A stretch of DNA of 64,000 nt from CPC320 sp002336405 (GTDB lineage Bacteria; Pseudomonadota; Alphaproteobacteria; Rhodobacterales; Rhodobacteraceae): contig CASIAN010000003.1 of NCBI GenBank assembly GCA_949372595.1, positions 1 through 64,000 on the forward strand. Direction: 5' to 3'. Positions 1-8,663 of this stretch are shown piece after piece. Position 1 is the first letter of the stretch. Each line of letters opens with the position of its first letter. The notes below the pieces were generated by a model that was not told the DNA's origin, did not search any database, and was given only the letters and a program-made list of their open reading frames with translations. Made by a program: the position numbers and the translations under genes.

Positions 1-428
1 TCAAAGAGCTAGGAAGATCAAAAGAGGCGGAAGCAAGCTTTAAAGCGAGATAGATGTTTACTATAAAAAATTTCAAAATGAGAAATGTTCGTTTATCGAA
101 AAATGGCCCGCTGAAAAGGATATTACAGGTTGGCACATTATGTTGAAAGAACAAGGGTATCATAATCTTCATATCCACCAAGATGGTTGGTTAAGTGGTG
201 TAATTTATTTGAAAGTAGTTCCATCGCTAAATGAAAATGAGGGTGCTATTATATTTGACATGGCGGTTCCAAATATATCAGATCCCGTTTGCCAAAAATA
301 ATTCATAACCCTCAAAAAGGGGATATGGTTTTATTTCCATCTTCTTTGTATCATGGAACTAACCTTTTTCTACAGATACAGATAGGATTGTTGTTTCTTT
401 TGATTTGAAGCCGAACCACAATAAGTGA
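1..428 (+). pseudogene. 2OG-Fe(II) oxygenase pseudogene (TPR-linked), 5' end outside window
   Basis: Fragments in three frames join into the C-terminal half of a 2-oxoglutarate/Fe(II) oxygenase of the TPR-fused type (PF13759-like). Positions 3-53 encode a TPR-like helix (KELGRSKEAEASFKAR) ending in a stop. A shifted frame (53-301) carries the iron-site block HIHQDGWLSGVIYLK. Another shift near 280 gives HNPQKGDMVLFPSSLYHGT, with the second histidine. A last shift near 380 gives DRIVVSFDLKPNHNK, with the 2OG-binding arginine, and a stop at 426-428. At least three frameshifts make it a pseudogene. Family assignment is from recognised motifs; the substrate is unknown. Confidence 0.75.
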
Positions 429-672
429 ATAACAAGCTGTGCAACACAAGCGAAACATTCAGTTGAGAGATTTAGTCCAAACGAACAACCCTTTACCGTT
501 ACTATCTAAGTGAACTGTCAAAACAGAACAAAAGCGTTTAGAAAAACCTGACGGTATGCTTGATCACCTAAAACGTTCAAAAACATCAACTAGCTACATG
601 GCTGATCTGAGAAAGAATATGTCCTCCAATTTCCCACCTATAGGGGCAAACCACTTCAAATAATGGGGCTCA
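429..672. other. Intergenic stretch, no gene recognised
   Basis: No reading frame here resembles a known protein on either strand. On the minus strand it lies just downstream of the istA relic, where an istB partner would be expected in an IS21-type element, but no istB-like sequence or ATPase P-loop could be recognised. Confidence 0.4.
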
Positions 673-747
673 GCGTTGCAGGGATAGCGAACTCACCCGA
701 ACAGATTGCTTTGTCACAGGCGTCATAAAGGAATATGACTGCCTAGG

Positions 748-1758
748 TGTTTGATCCCATGGTTTGATGGTGCGATCTATTCTTTGGAATGGAAGGAAGC
801 ATTATGGGACAAGTTCGTCATGGGAGCGCCACGACCACGCACGCCGTCAGAGCAGCAATACAGCGATCGCAAGCTACGAACGCGGCGCTAAGCCGGGAAC
901 TGGGGATTAATGTCAAAACGGTTGCCAAGTGGCGCAAGCGCGAGACGCTAGAAGATCGCAAGACTGGGCCAACTGAACCCAGTTCCACGGTTCTGAGTAA
1001 GAGTGAGGAAGCGATGGTTGTGGCCTTCAGGCGTCATACGCTGCTTCCGCTGGATGATTGTCTCTATGCCTTGCAACCGTCGATCCCACACCTGACACGC
1101 TCTGCCTTGCATCGCTGTTTGCAACGGCATGGTATTTCTCGACTGCCAGATATGGAGGGCGACAAGCCCAAGCGGCAAAAGTTCAAACGATATCCTATTG
1201 GCTATTTCCATGTTGATATCGCTGAGCTTCGTACCAATGAGGGTAAGCTGTATCTCTTTGTAGCTATTGATCGAACTAGCAAGTTTGCCGTTGCGCAGCT
1301 GGTCGACAAAGCAAACCGCAAGACGGCCTGGGAGTTTCTAGAGACCGTGTTGGAAGCCGTGCCCTATAAAATCCACACAATCCTTACGGACAACGGCATC
1401 CAGTTTTGTGAGCAACCCCGCAACAGGAACACCGCCTATTCCCGGCCCATGCGGTTTGACATGATTTGCGCTGCAAATGGCATTGAGCATCGCCTGACCA
1501 AGCCAAACCACCCTTGGACGAACGGACAGGTCGAGCGCATGAACCGCACGATTAAAGACGCAACCGTCAAACGGTATCACTACGATAGCCATGACCACCT
1601 CCGCACGCACCTCAGCGATTTCCTCAATGCCTACAACTACGCGCGCCGTCTCAAGACACTCAGTGGCCTCACGCCTTACGAATACATCTGCAAAATCTGG
1701 ACATCCGAGCCAGATCGATTCATCTTAAATCCGATCCACCAGATGCCGGGACTGAACA
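748..1758 (+). mobile_element. Complete IS481-family insertion sequence
   Basis: The element starts with TGTTTGATCCC and ends with GGGACTGAACA, so the terminal inverted repeats match at 8 of 11 positions and have the TGT...ACA ends of IS481-type elements. It is flanked by identical 6-bp repeats CCTAGG at 742-747 and 1759-1764. That agrees with the NCTAGN target preference known for IS481. It is 1011 bp long with one intact transposase gene. It sits inside the istA pseudogene, whose two halves flank it in the same orientation. Confidence 0.85.
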
Positions 1759-1763
1759 CCTAG
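804..1763 (+). CDS. IS481-family transposase (DDE), intact
   Basis: A 319-residue transposase with an N-terminal helix-turn-helix (RELGINVKTVAKWRKRE) and a retroviral-integrase-type DDE core. The first Asp is in HVDIAEL, the second in ILTDNGIQF and the Glu in NGQVERMNR. The ATG at 804 is preferred over the one at 789 because GGAAGG lies about 7 bases upstream of it. The stop codon TAG (1761-1763) is not in the element itself but in the CCTAGG target repeat, so translation ends on host DNA. The reading frame is uninterrupted, so it could be active. It is the only intact mobile-element gene in the window. Confidence 0.93.
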   Translation: MGQVRHGSATTTHAVRAAIQRSQATNAALSRELGINVKTVAKWRKRETLEDRKTGPTEPSSTVLSKSEEAMVVAFRRHTLLPLDDCLYALQPSIPHLTRSALHRCLQRHGISRLPDMEGDKPKRQKFKRYPIGYFHVDIAELRTNEGKLYLFVAIDRTSKFAVAQLVDKANRKTAWEFLETVLEAVPYKIHTILTDNGIQFCEQPRNRNTAYSRPMRFDMICAANGIEHRLTKPNHPWTNGQVERMNRTIKDATVKRYHYDSHDHLRTHLSDFLNAYNYARRLKTLSGLTPYEYICKIWTSEPDRFILNPIHQMPGLNT

Positions 1764-2658
1764 GGCTAAAGCCATTCAACATCACATTTAAAGCGTTCGT
1801 CAATTTGGCCTTTTTGATAGTGCAGCTTGTCGCCCACGCACCTACGGTATTGTTCAGCCAGATGGGTGTTGAGATCATCAAAACTGGCAAACCGGGGCTT
1901 GTGCACCATGAAGTTGCAGCGTGTGTATTCCACCATTCCTTCGACCTTGCCCTTATCATTCCCTTTGCCCGGGCGGCCAAAGCGATCCTCAAAAAGGTAA
2001 TGAGATACCAGCTCAGAGAACGCACTGGTTCCTTTACGCTTTCCATCTCCCAGAATACGAGCAACGGCAATCCATGTGTTGTTTTACAGAAGCGACACAG
2101 GCACACCGCTATAGAATACGAAAATGCTACTTGCGCGTCACAGAAAGCTTCCATCGTCTCTGCCGGGTACGTCTTCAAAAAGTACTCATCCGAATGCGGC
2201 AGGTCCATCACCAGAAAGTAAATCTTGCGCTCAATATCGCAGATGACGGCAAGCGCTCTACCAAAGTCAGCCTGAGCATGACCCTGCGGATGCAACAGTG
2301 GCACAAACATCCCGCTCTGAGGGTAGCATGCCCCGTTGATGTAATTCTTAACAATCGTGATACCACCTCCAATGCCATACGCATCACGAAGACGTTCAAA
2401 TACCCACTTTGACGTATGCCGCTGCGTCTTGGAAACCAATTTGTACGCATCAAGGATACGATCAATAATCCCAGTAAACGCATCCGACTTCGGGCGAACC
2501 ACGCTTTGGCGCCGCCGGTAACCCGGTGAAAATGGCTATACCAACATCTTGGCGACCGTACGAGGATCAATCCCAAATACACGTGCCACCTCCCGACGGC
2601 TCGTATCTTCAAATAAAACCAAGTGACGCACCCGCCCAAACAGATCCACTTGCTTTAT

Positions 2659-3154
2659 CCCGCCCTCTGAAGACAAAAAGCTTATAATTGATGGAGTTTT
2701 ACTTTGGCCAACCGGACAAGCTGACAGCTTCAATGAGGAACTATTGCACCGGAGTTCTCATAATTACCTTTCGCACAATCGATTTGCTAAACGAACTTGG
2801 CCATATCTTGTCAAGCTAAGGGGAGAACTCAGTTTAGATCTGTCAATTTCTGTTCCGCGCAGTAATTCTTCCAGAAAGTCTGACATTAAGCTTGCCGGAT
2901 AAACTTTAAAGTTTCAGCAGAGCTACCTTTCCATCCCAAAAATCTAAATTGCTCTAGCGAGACTACATGGGACATATCAAATATTAGTAAAAGGCTTAGA
3001 ACAGCGTCTTCTTCGCACTCCTTAAGTTGCAAAGAACAATTCCAAACTGTTCCATCCCAGATGATCGCATAGACCCTCGTCTTTCTGCGCTTTTCTAGCA
3101 AGATCGGTGCTGAGGGGATATTCAGACTGCAGACACTAATATTTGTTCGACGTG
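2659..3154. other. AT-rich spacer between two IS relics; possible short ORF
   Basis: No recognised gene. A 71-codon minus-strand ORF (2886-3101) contains a plausible-looking C-terminal stretch (SLEQFRFLGWKGSSAETLKF) but no recognisable domain and no clear ribosome binding site. It may be the tail of a lost gene. The rest is probably the outer part of the IS21 relic. Confidence 0.3.
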
Positions 3155-4066
3155 ATAGCCAAGCGACAACGACACCAAAGATACGGGCGGCCGTTCAGGC
3201 GCGTGATGAACCTGCGTAGATCTTGGCAGAACCCCACGCAACCACTGAACAGACTGACTGGAAATAACGCATGCGAGACAGTGTTCAGGATCGCAGCCAC
3301 ACACCTCACACCCCCACCGTCTTCAGACCACCCTGACCACAGCGCAACAGGCTGTGGCGGGGATGCACTGCACAAAACGTGACGGCTGTCGCTAGACGAT
3401 CTATTGGCCGTGGTGCGCGAGTTTCTGAACCCGACTATGTCTCGTTCGGGTCGAGACCTTGTCTGCGTCGGCATGGAGCGGGACGTCTTCGTGACCGTAA
3501 GGCCAAGGAGGACAAATTAAGCACAGTGGCTTGAAAGCGTATGAGCCCAGCTATATCCACATTGACTTGAAATACCTGCCACACATGGCCAATGAAACGT
3601 CGCGCGGATATCTTATTGTGGCGATCGACAGGGCTACCCGGTGGGTCTTCATTACCATATATCGCAACAAAACAGCCGCAACTGCCCGTCGCTTTCTAGG
3701 CGATCTGAAACGTACATGCCCGATCCGTATCCACACCATTTTAACCGGTATGGCAAGCCGTTCACTGACCGCCTTTTCGGTGTGCACAGGCGCGCTGCCA
3801 CACGACAGAACGCGTTTGATACGCTTTGCTCAACTTCCAGTATTGAACCTCGGCTGGCCCCGCCAAGATCGCCGCAAACCAACGGCATGGTTGAGCGGTT
3901 CAACGGCCGCCTCGAGGACGTCACCATGTTCGATCTGGGGACGCCGCTGCACCGCTATGTCTGGCTTAACAACCACCCGCTTGCACAATCACCCTTGGGC
4001 AGAAAAACGCCCTTGCAAGCCATGAAACAACGGCACAAACGCAAACCAAAATTGTTTACCACATAG
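3155..4066 (+). pseudogene. Second IS481-type transposase, heavily frameshifted
   Basis: A transposase of another IS481 subgroup can be followed through all frames: ATTTPKIRAAVQARDEPA (about 3160), RDSVQDRSHTPH (about 3268), DDLLAVVREFLNP (about 3400), LRRHGAGRLRDRKAKED (about 3465), then YIHIDLKYLPHMANETSRGYL with the first catalytic Asp (about 3552). The expected TDNGK block near 3743 is corrupted, so the second Asp is lost. The C-terminal part resumes in another frame with RSPQTNGMVERFNGRLED, holding the Glu. At least four frame changes are needed. It is a different subgroup from the intact element at 748 and is not a copy of it. Confidence 0.85.
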
Positions 4067-4265
4067 CCATACTACCGCACGGGATGTGACAATTATACAT
4101 AACAGTGACATTCCTAGTGGACCATGAACCAAAAGCATTCGGCAAGCTTTGTATTTATGGATGATGGAAAACTGCAACTGTTGCTGACGTGCAGGCTGAG
4201 TTGGATACTGGGGTAGGTGTTATGGGGTGGTTGCGGGGTGAAACCTGACTGTTTATAAACACGCC
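4067..4265. other. Spacer, nothing recognised
   Basis: Between the second transposase relic and the thioesterase pseudogene. It presumably includes the right end of the degraded insertion sequence and the promoter region of the thioesterase. No terminal repeat could be paired with confidence. Confidence 0.3.
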
Positions 4266-5051
4266 ATGACCGCTTTTTCATCTCTACTGACTGACTTTTG
4301 CGCTTCAGCACCCAATTATGAAATCGAAATCAACGATAATTAGAAACAGGGCCGTACTGCCTATGGCGGGCTGACCGCTGCGCTGCTGCATGCGGCTATC
4401 GTCAACAGTTATAATGATTTGCCGCCCCTTCGCACTGCGCAAATCAATTTTGTTGGCCCAACCGATGGCAGAATGCGGGTAAGCCATAAAATGCTCAGAC
4501 GTGGCAAAAACAACGTGACATTTAAAGCACATCTCGACAGTGATGCCGGCCCCGGCACTTACGGCTATTTTACATTTGGCGTGAGCCGCAAGATGGCCCG
4601 TCAAATGGGTTATCCGAAACATGAACTACCAGTCAGCCCGCAAATGGGCGGAAAACTGATACCGCACAATGCGGGGCGGAATTTTCTGGCTAATTTTCTC
4701 CGAATTCGAGCCACCGGCCCAGCCTTGCTTAGTGGTTCGGACAATCCAGACTTAACCATTTGGTCACGCCATATTGACCCGCACGCGCATCAGGGCGTCA
4801 CCGAACTGATTGCCTTGACCGATGCACCACCCACTGCCTTGACTGCTCTGACCCAGCTAAATGCTCTCAGTTCAATGAACTGGAATATCAATATGCTGCG
4901 TGACAATCCAACAACGACAGATGGCTGGTTTTTACTACGCACCGCGACCAAACATATCCGGCATGGTTATTCATCACAGGAAATGCAGGTCTGGAACCGC
5001 GACGGCGAACGGATGATGGATTGCATCCAGCATATCGCTATTTTCACATGA
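4266..5051 (+). pseudogene. Acyl-CoA thioesterase (TesB-like hot-dog family), nonsense codon at position 26
   Basis: The frame from ATG 4266 to TGA 5051 encodes 261 residues of a thioesterase-superfamily protein. Recognisable blocks are KQGRTAYGGLTAALL near the N-terminus, LPPLRTAQINFVGP, MLRRGKNNVTFKAHLDSD and the second hot-dog repeat with DGWFLLRTATKHIRHGYSSQEMQVWNRDGE. Codon 26 (4341-4343) is TAG, exactly where relatives carry a residue just before the QGRTA(Y/F)GG motif, often Trp. Everything downstream is open. Either this is a young pseudogene or a shorter product starts at the ATG 4419, which would lack the first strand and the active-site helix. The substrate, a medium- or long-chain acyl-CoA, is inferred from the family. 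Confidence 0.8.
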
Positions 5052-5164
5052 GCATCAAACCGCGTTTGAAAAGGCCTGAAGATGAACGACGCGCAGTACA
5101 ATTAGCGGGTCTGCTTGGCCGCCGCTTTGCCCAGTCACTGCCAGCGCTCCAGCCAAGCACTTAG
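5048..5164 (+). CDS. Possible 38-residue peptide after the thioesterase
   Basis: An ATG overlaps the thioesterase stop (ATGA) and opens a 38-codon frame starting MSIKPRLKRPEDERRAVQLAG and ending at TAG 5162-5164. It is arginine-rich and partly helical in composition. The overlap is typical of translational coupling, but no family is recognised. It could equally be the broken start of a longer lost gene. Confidence 0.2.
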   Translation: MSIKPRLKRPEDERRAVQLAGLLGRRFAQSLPALQPST

Positions 5165-5292
5165 GCGGTGCCACTGCTCTTAGATAGATATTCTGACGAT
5201 TCAAAAATAATCGTGAAGTGGTACTCACACCGACTAAAACAAAACATTCCCTGGCTTGAGGCTAGGTAAACTATTGACCACACTTCTTAAAA
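5165..5292. other. Spacer between accessory remnant and tRNA-Trp
   Basis: No coding signal. On the minus strand this is directly downstream of the tRNA-Trp 3' end. No T-rich terminator or duplicated tRNA 3' end (attachment site) was recognised. Confidence 0.3.
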
Positions 5293-5368
5293 TGGCAGGG
5301 GCATGGAGACTCGAACTCCAGACCTACGGTTTTGGAGACCGTCGCTCTACCAACTGAGCTATACCCCT
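5293..5368 (-). tRNA. tRNA-Trp (anticodon CCA)
   Basis: The minus strand folds as a 76-base tRNA. The acceptor strand AGGGGTA pairs with the 3' CCCCT, and the D-arm region is AGCTCAGTTGGTAGAGC. The anticodon arm CGGTCTCCAAAACCG reads CCA, the T-arm region is GGAGTTCGAGTCTCC, and the discriminator G is followed by an encoded CCA. It marks the border between the decayed IS region and the conserved chromosome. In many Rhodobacteraceae this tRNA precedes secE-nusG; that pair is absent here. Confidence 0.97.
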
Positions 5369-5381
5369 AGATCCAGTATGT

Positions 5382-5410
5382 TGATTACTGCGCCGACGTG
5401 GGTAAATCAA
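5382..5410 (-). promoter_or_regulatory. Putative sigma-70 promoter of tRNA-Trp
   Basis: On the minus strand TTGATT (5405-5410) and TAATCA (5382-5387) are separated by 17 bases, and the -10 element ends 13 bases before the mature tRNA. Spacing is ideal; the -10 hexamer is only a moderate match. Confidence 0.35.
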
Positions 5411-5557
5411 GGGAATATTATCTCAAAGTATTTGTGAACCCACACAAGAATGCTTAGCCACCAGTTTCAGTTTTGCAAAGCTGACGGCCTTACACCGTCT
5501 AAGCCGGGGCATCCCCACCAATTTAACGAATAGCTTTATCCGGTAAAACGTCTGCTT

Positions 5558-6118
5558 TCATCGCACCGCTCTCTTTGATACAACACCGAACCAACGTTTT
5601 TTAACCATCATGCTGGTCATCCAGCGCTCTACCGAAAGCGCGGCATTCCGCGACAAATTTTCCAATTGTGCGCGTCGGCTCATTGTCAGGCCCGAGCCGA
5701 TCAAAGTTTTTACTGTGAGCGATTCGATTACAGCAATCTGATGCGGCTTTTCGTTCAACTTCACACCCGCCGCATCATCCCATATCGTAGCGTTTAGAAT
5801 TAGAGCCGACTTGGGCGACAACAACACAGGTATCCCGGGTTTAGCCAGCATATAGCCATCCACGCTGACCGCGATATGATAAAGCTTGTCGCCCTTATAT
5901 CGGTCAAACCGTTGGTCCAAAGCCTTTTTAACCGCTGCAATCCACTCGTCATCGGTGGCTGGGCGCGACATCGGGCCGGCAACGGGGTGCGGGGCCACAA
6001 CAACGGAATAGCCCAGCGCGAAATCACCTAAGGGGTCAGGTGATTCAGATTGGTCCGTGACCCTCTCACAGGCCGTGAAAAAACACAGGCAGACCAGCAT
6101 AAAAAAATAGCGAAACAT
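5558..6118 (-). CDS. Conserved hypothetical lipoprotein
   Basis: A 186-residue protein with a short hydrophobic signal ending in a lipobox-like FFTAC (Cys about 17), so it is probably exported, lipidated and anchored to the inner or outer membrane. The mature part has no domain I can name. It contains an Asp-Arg-Tyr-Lys-rich stretch (LDQRFDRYKGDKLYHIAVSVDGY) and a basic C-terminus. It lies downstream of parC on the same strand with about 100 bases between them. Similar small lipoproteins are known in Rhodobacteraceae, without function. Confidence 0.7.
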   Translation of the reverse strand: MFRYFFMLVCLCFFTACERVTDQSESPDPLGDFALGYSVVVAPHPVAGPMSRPATDDEWIAAVKKALDQRFDRYKGDKLYHIAVSVDGYMLAKPGIPVLLSPKSALILNATIWDDAAGVKLNEKPHQIAVIESLTVKTLIGSGLTMSRRAQLENLSRNAALSVERWMTSMMVKKRWFGVVSKRAVR

Positions 6119-6215
6119 TAAATTCCTTTCTTGAAAATATCGTTTAATGCCCTGAAATACAGCGGGCCCGTATCATATTAATCCGCCATACGGCGGGGAC
6201 GCTAAGCCTGAGAGC

Positions 6216-8528
6216 TTAGGTGAATTTATTATCCCTTGGAAACCCGCGCGGGGCCATACGACCGGCGCTTGCGCGCTTCGCGCTCCATTCGGTCAAATCA
6301 AGTACGCTGCGAGTGCGGCCCGCCGGATCCAACCAACTCAGTCCCTCAGATACATTAAACGTAATTGCATCCGAAAGGCCACCATCCTTATATTTTTGCA
6401 ACCGCACGCCCTTGCCGCGGCCTAATTCAGGCAATTCGGCAAGCTCAAACACCAAGACTTTTCGGTTTTCGCCCACCACCGCGACACTGTCTCCCAGTAC
6501 CGGTTTGCAAATCTTAGCCTGCACATCACCGCGCACATTCAACACCTGTTTGCCGCTACGGGTCTGGGCCACCACCTCATCCTCCGGCACGATAAACCCG
6601 TCCCCTGCCGAAGAAGCCACGAGCAGTTTGCGACCCGGTTTATGGATGAAAATATCAATGATCGCCGCCTCATTGGGCAGATCAACCATCAGTCTAAGCG
6701 GCTCTCCCATGCCACGCCCCCCCGGAAGGTTAGCCCCCAGCACGGTATAAAACCGACCGTTGCTGCCCAATACCAAAATCCGGTCTGTGGTCTCGGCATG
6801 AAAAATCCATTGCGGCCCATCACCGTCTTTGAATTTCAATTCACGGGTTAGGTCAATATGTCCGGTCATGGCACGAATCCAGCCCATTTTCGAACAGACA
6901 AGCGTGATCGGTTCGCGGTCGATCATGGCCTCAAGGGGCACCTCTTCAACAACGCCGGCTTCGGCAAACTGGCTGCGCCGCGCACCCCCGGCAAAATCTT
7001 TGCCAAAGGTTTTTTTAGTCTCTTTCAACTGTTCAGAAATCTTGTTCCATTGCAGATCTTCGCCTGCCAAAAGATCCACAAGACCCAGGCGCTCCTGCGC
7101 CAATAAATCGCGTTCACGGATCAATTCCAACTCTTCCAGGCGCCGCAAGCTGCGCAGCCGCATATTCAAGATGGCCTCGGCTTGAACCTCGCTTAAAAAG
7201 GGTCCCGCCCCACGCGCTGGAAGAGGTGTGACATAGTCAGCCTCGGCCTGCGCTCGGGAATGCGCCACCGACCAATCTTCGCGCATCAAAGCCGCTTTTG
7301 GCTCTTCGTCATAGCGGATGATATCAATCACCCGATCGAGATGCACAAAGGCGATGATAAAACCTTCCAGCACCTCAAGGCGGTGGTCTATCTTACCCAT
7401 CCGATGCTGGCTGCGACGCAGCAGAACCTCGCGCCGATGATCAAGGAAGGCGCGCAAAACCTCTTTCATACTGCAAACTTTTGGGGTTACCCCGTCAATC
7501 AGCACATTCATATTCAACGAAAACCGCACCTCGAGATCAGAGTTGCGAAACATCATCCCCATCAACACTTCGGGATCGACATTTTTACTCCGCGGGACAA
7601 GCACCATGCGAATGTCTTCAGCACTCTCGTCGCGAACATCGTCTAGGATCGGCACTTTCTTGGTCTGGATCAACTCGGCAATTTTTTCGATCAACTTAGA
7701 TTTTTGCACCTGATAGGGGATCTCAGTGACCACAATTTGCCATTGTCCGCGCCCCAGATCCTCAACTTGCCAAAGACTGCGCAACCGGAAACCACCGCGC
7801 CCAGTGCGGTAAGCCTGCGCCATGCTCTCGGCACTTTCCACAATCACTCCGCCTGTGGGAAAGTCAGGACCCTTCACAAAATTCAATAAGGTATCATCGC
7901 GCGCATCCGGTACTTTAATAAGATGCAAGCACGCATCACACAGCTCGGCGATATTATGGGGCGGGATATTGGTTGCCATACCCACTGCAATCCCGGACGA
8001 CCCATTGGCCAACAGATTGGGAAAACGCGCCGGCAACACCACTGGCTCGCTCAGCGTCCCATCATAATTTTCCCGGAAATCCACGGCATCCTCAGCCAGT
8101 CCCTCAAGCAGAGCTTCGGCAACGGCCGTCATGCGCGCCTCTGTATACCGGCTCGCAGCGGGATTATCACCATCAATGTTGCCAAAATTGCCCTGTCCGT
8201 CGACCAGCGGATAGCGGACGTTAAAATCCTGCGCCAAACGCGCCATCGCGTCATAAATTGCCGCGTCGCCATGCGGGTGGTAATTGCCCATCACATCGCC
8301 ACTGATCTTAGCCGATTTGCGAAAGCCCCCTCCAGAGGCCAGACGCAATTCGCGCATGGCATAAAGAATCCGCCGGTGAACCGGTTTGAGCCCATCGCGC
8401 GCATCGGGCAACGCGCGGTGCATGATTGTGCTCAGCGCATAGGTCAGATAACGATCGCCAATCGCGCGACGCAGCGGCTCGGAGGTAACAGCAAAGGCTG
8501 GAGCGGGGGTATCAACGGGTGTGTTCAT
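6216..8528 (-). CDS. parC: DNA topoisomerase IV subunit A
   Basis: 770 residues. The type IIA topoisomerase breakage-reunion domain fills the N-terminal two thirds, with ALPDARDGLKPVHRRILYAM (about 39-58), the quinolone-determining loop HPHGDAAIYDAM (84-95) and the catalytic Tyr128 in AASRYTEARM. The C-terminal part has degenerate beta-propeller repeats and ends near NKFT. With ParE it forms topoisomerase IV, which decatenates daughter chromosomes. It is told from GyrA by its length and by the C-terminal domain, where no clear GyrA-box (QRRGGKG) is seen. The residue matching E. coli ParC Ser80 is Ala89. A small CCGCC/GGCGG hairpin follows the stop. Confidence 0.95.
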   Translation of the reverse strand: MNTPVDTPAPAFAVTSEPLRRAIGDRYLTYALSTIMHRALPDARDGLKPVHRRILYAMRELRLASGGGFRKSAKISGDVMGNYHPHGDAAIYDAMARLAQDFNVRYPLVDGQGNFGNIDGDNPAASRYTEARMTAVAEALLEGLAEDAVDFRENYDGTLSEPVVLPARFPNLLANGSSGIAVGMATNIPPHNIAELCDACLHLIKVPDARDDTLLNFVKGPDFPTGGVIVESAESMAQAYRTGRGGFRLRSLWQVEDLGRGQWQIVVTEIPYQVQKSKLIEKIAELIQTKKVPILDDVRDESAEDIRMVLVPRSKNVDPEVLMGMMFRNSDLEVRFSLNMNVLIDGVTPKVCSMKEVLRAFLDHRREVLLRRSQHRMGKIDHRLEVLEGFIIAFVHLDRVIDIIRYDEEPKAALMREDWSVAHSRAQAEADYVTPLPARGAGPFLSEVQAEAILNMRLRSLRRLEELELIRERDLLAQERLGLVDLLAGEDLQWNKISEQLKETKKTFGKDFAGGARRSQFAEAGVVEEVPLEAMIDREPITLVCSKMGWIRAMTGHIDLTRELKFKDGDGPQWIFHAETTDRILVLGSNGRFYTVLGANLPGGRGMGEPLRLMVDLPNEAAIIDIFIHKPGRKLLVASSAGDGFIVPEDEVVAQTRSGKQVLNVRGDVQAKICKPVLGDSVAVVGENRKVLVFELAELPELGRGKGVRLQKYKDGGLSDAITFNVSEGLSWLDPAGRTRSVLDLTEWSAKRASAGRMAPRGFPRDNKFT

Positions 8529-8663
8529 ACTAGCCGTGATAGACCCAGCCTGCGCAGGCGTAAAGCAACTGACTTAAAAAATCAGTGATTTTATTTTAAT
8601 AAAGGCAGGCGGGGCGAAAAATCCGCTGTCACCAAAGGCTAACAGGCAAAAGGACAGGCTGCT

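Larger units (their letters stand above)
673..2658 (-). pseudogene. istA: IS21-family transposase istA pseudogene, split by IS481 element
   Basis: On the minus strand, from about 2658, the IstA N-terminus (IKQVDLFGRVRHLVL, then the HTH SRREVARVFGIDPRTVAKML) runs into an in-frame TAG and continues in the same frame with PGYRRRQSVVRPKSDAF and the catalytic-core segment (GHAQADFGRALAVI, MDLPHSDEYFLKTYPAETMEAFCD). A frameshift near 2120 moves the rest (GKGNDKGKVEG-like) to another frame. Homology stops at the IS481 element and resumes on its far side (741 down to about 673) with YDACDKA and, after another shift, VRVSSLSL, both typical of the IstA C-terminus. The gene therefore has a nonsense codon, at least two frameshifts and an insertion. 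Confidence 0.85.

Noticed and set aside
1805..2412. Plus-strand open frames opposite istA (138 and 163 codons)
   Set aside because: The minus strand carries clear, though broken, IstA homology.
500..2862. CTGTCAA-bearing repeats near 516 and 2836 as ends of the IS21 element
   Set aside because: They lie in direct and not inverted orientation and match over a short stretch only, so the IS21 ends stay undefined.
6220..8588. Long plus-strand open frames opposite parC
   Set aside because: They are shadows of parC codon structure and have no domain or ribosome binding site.
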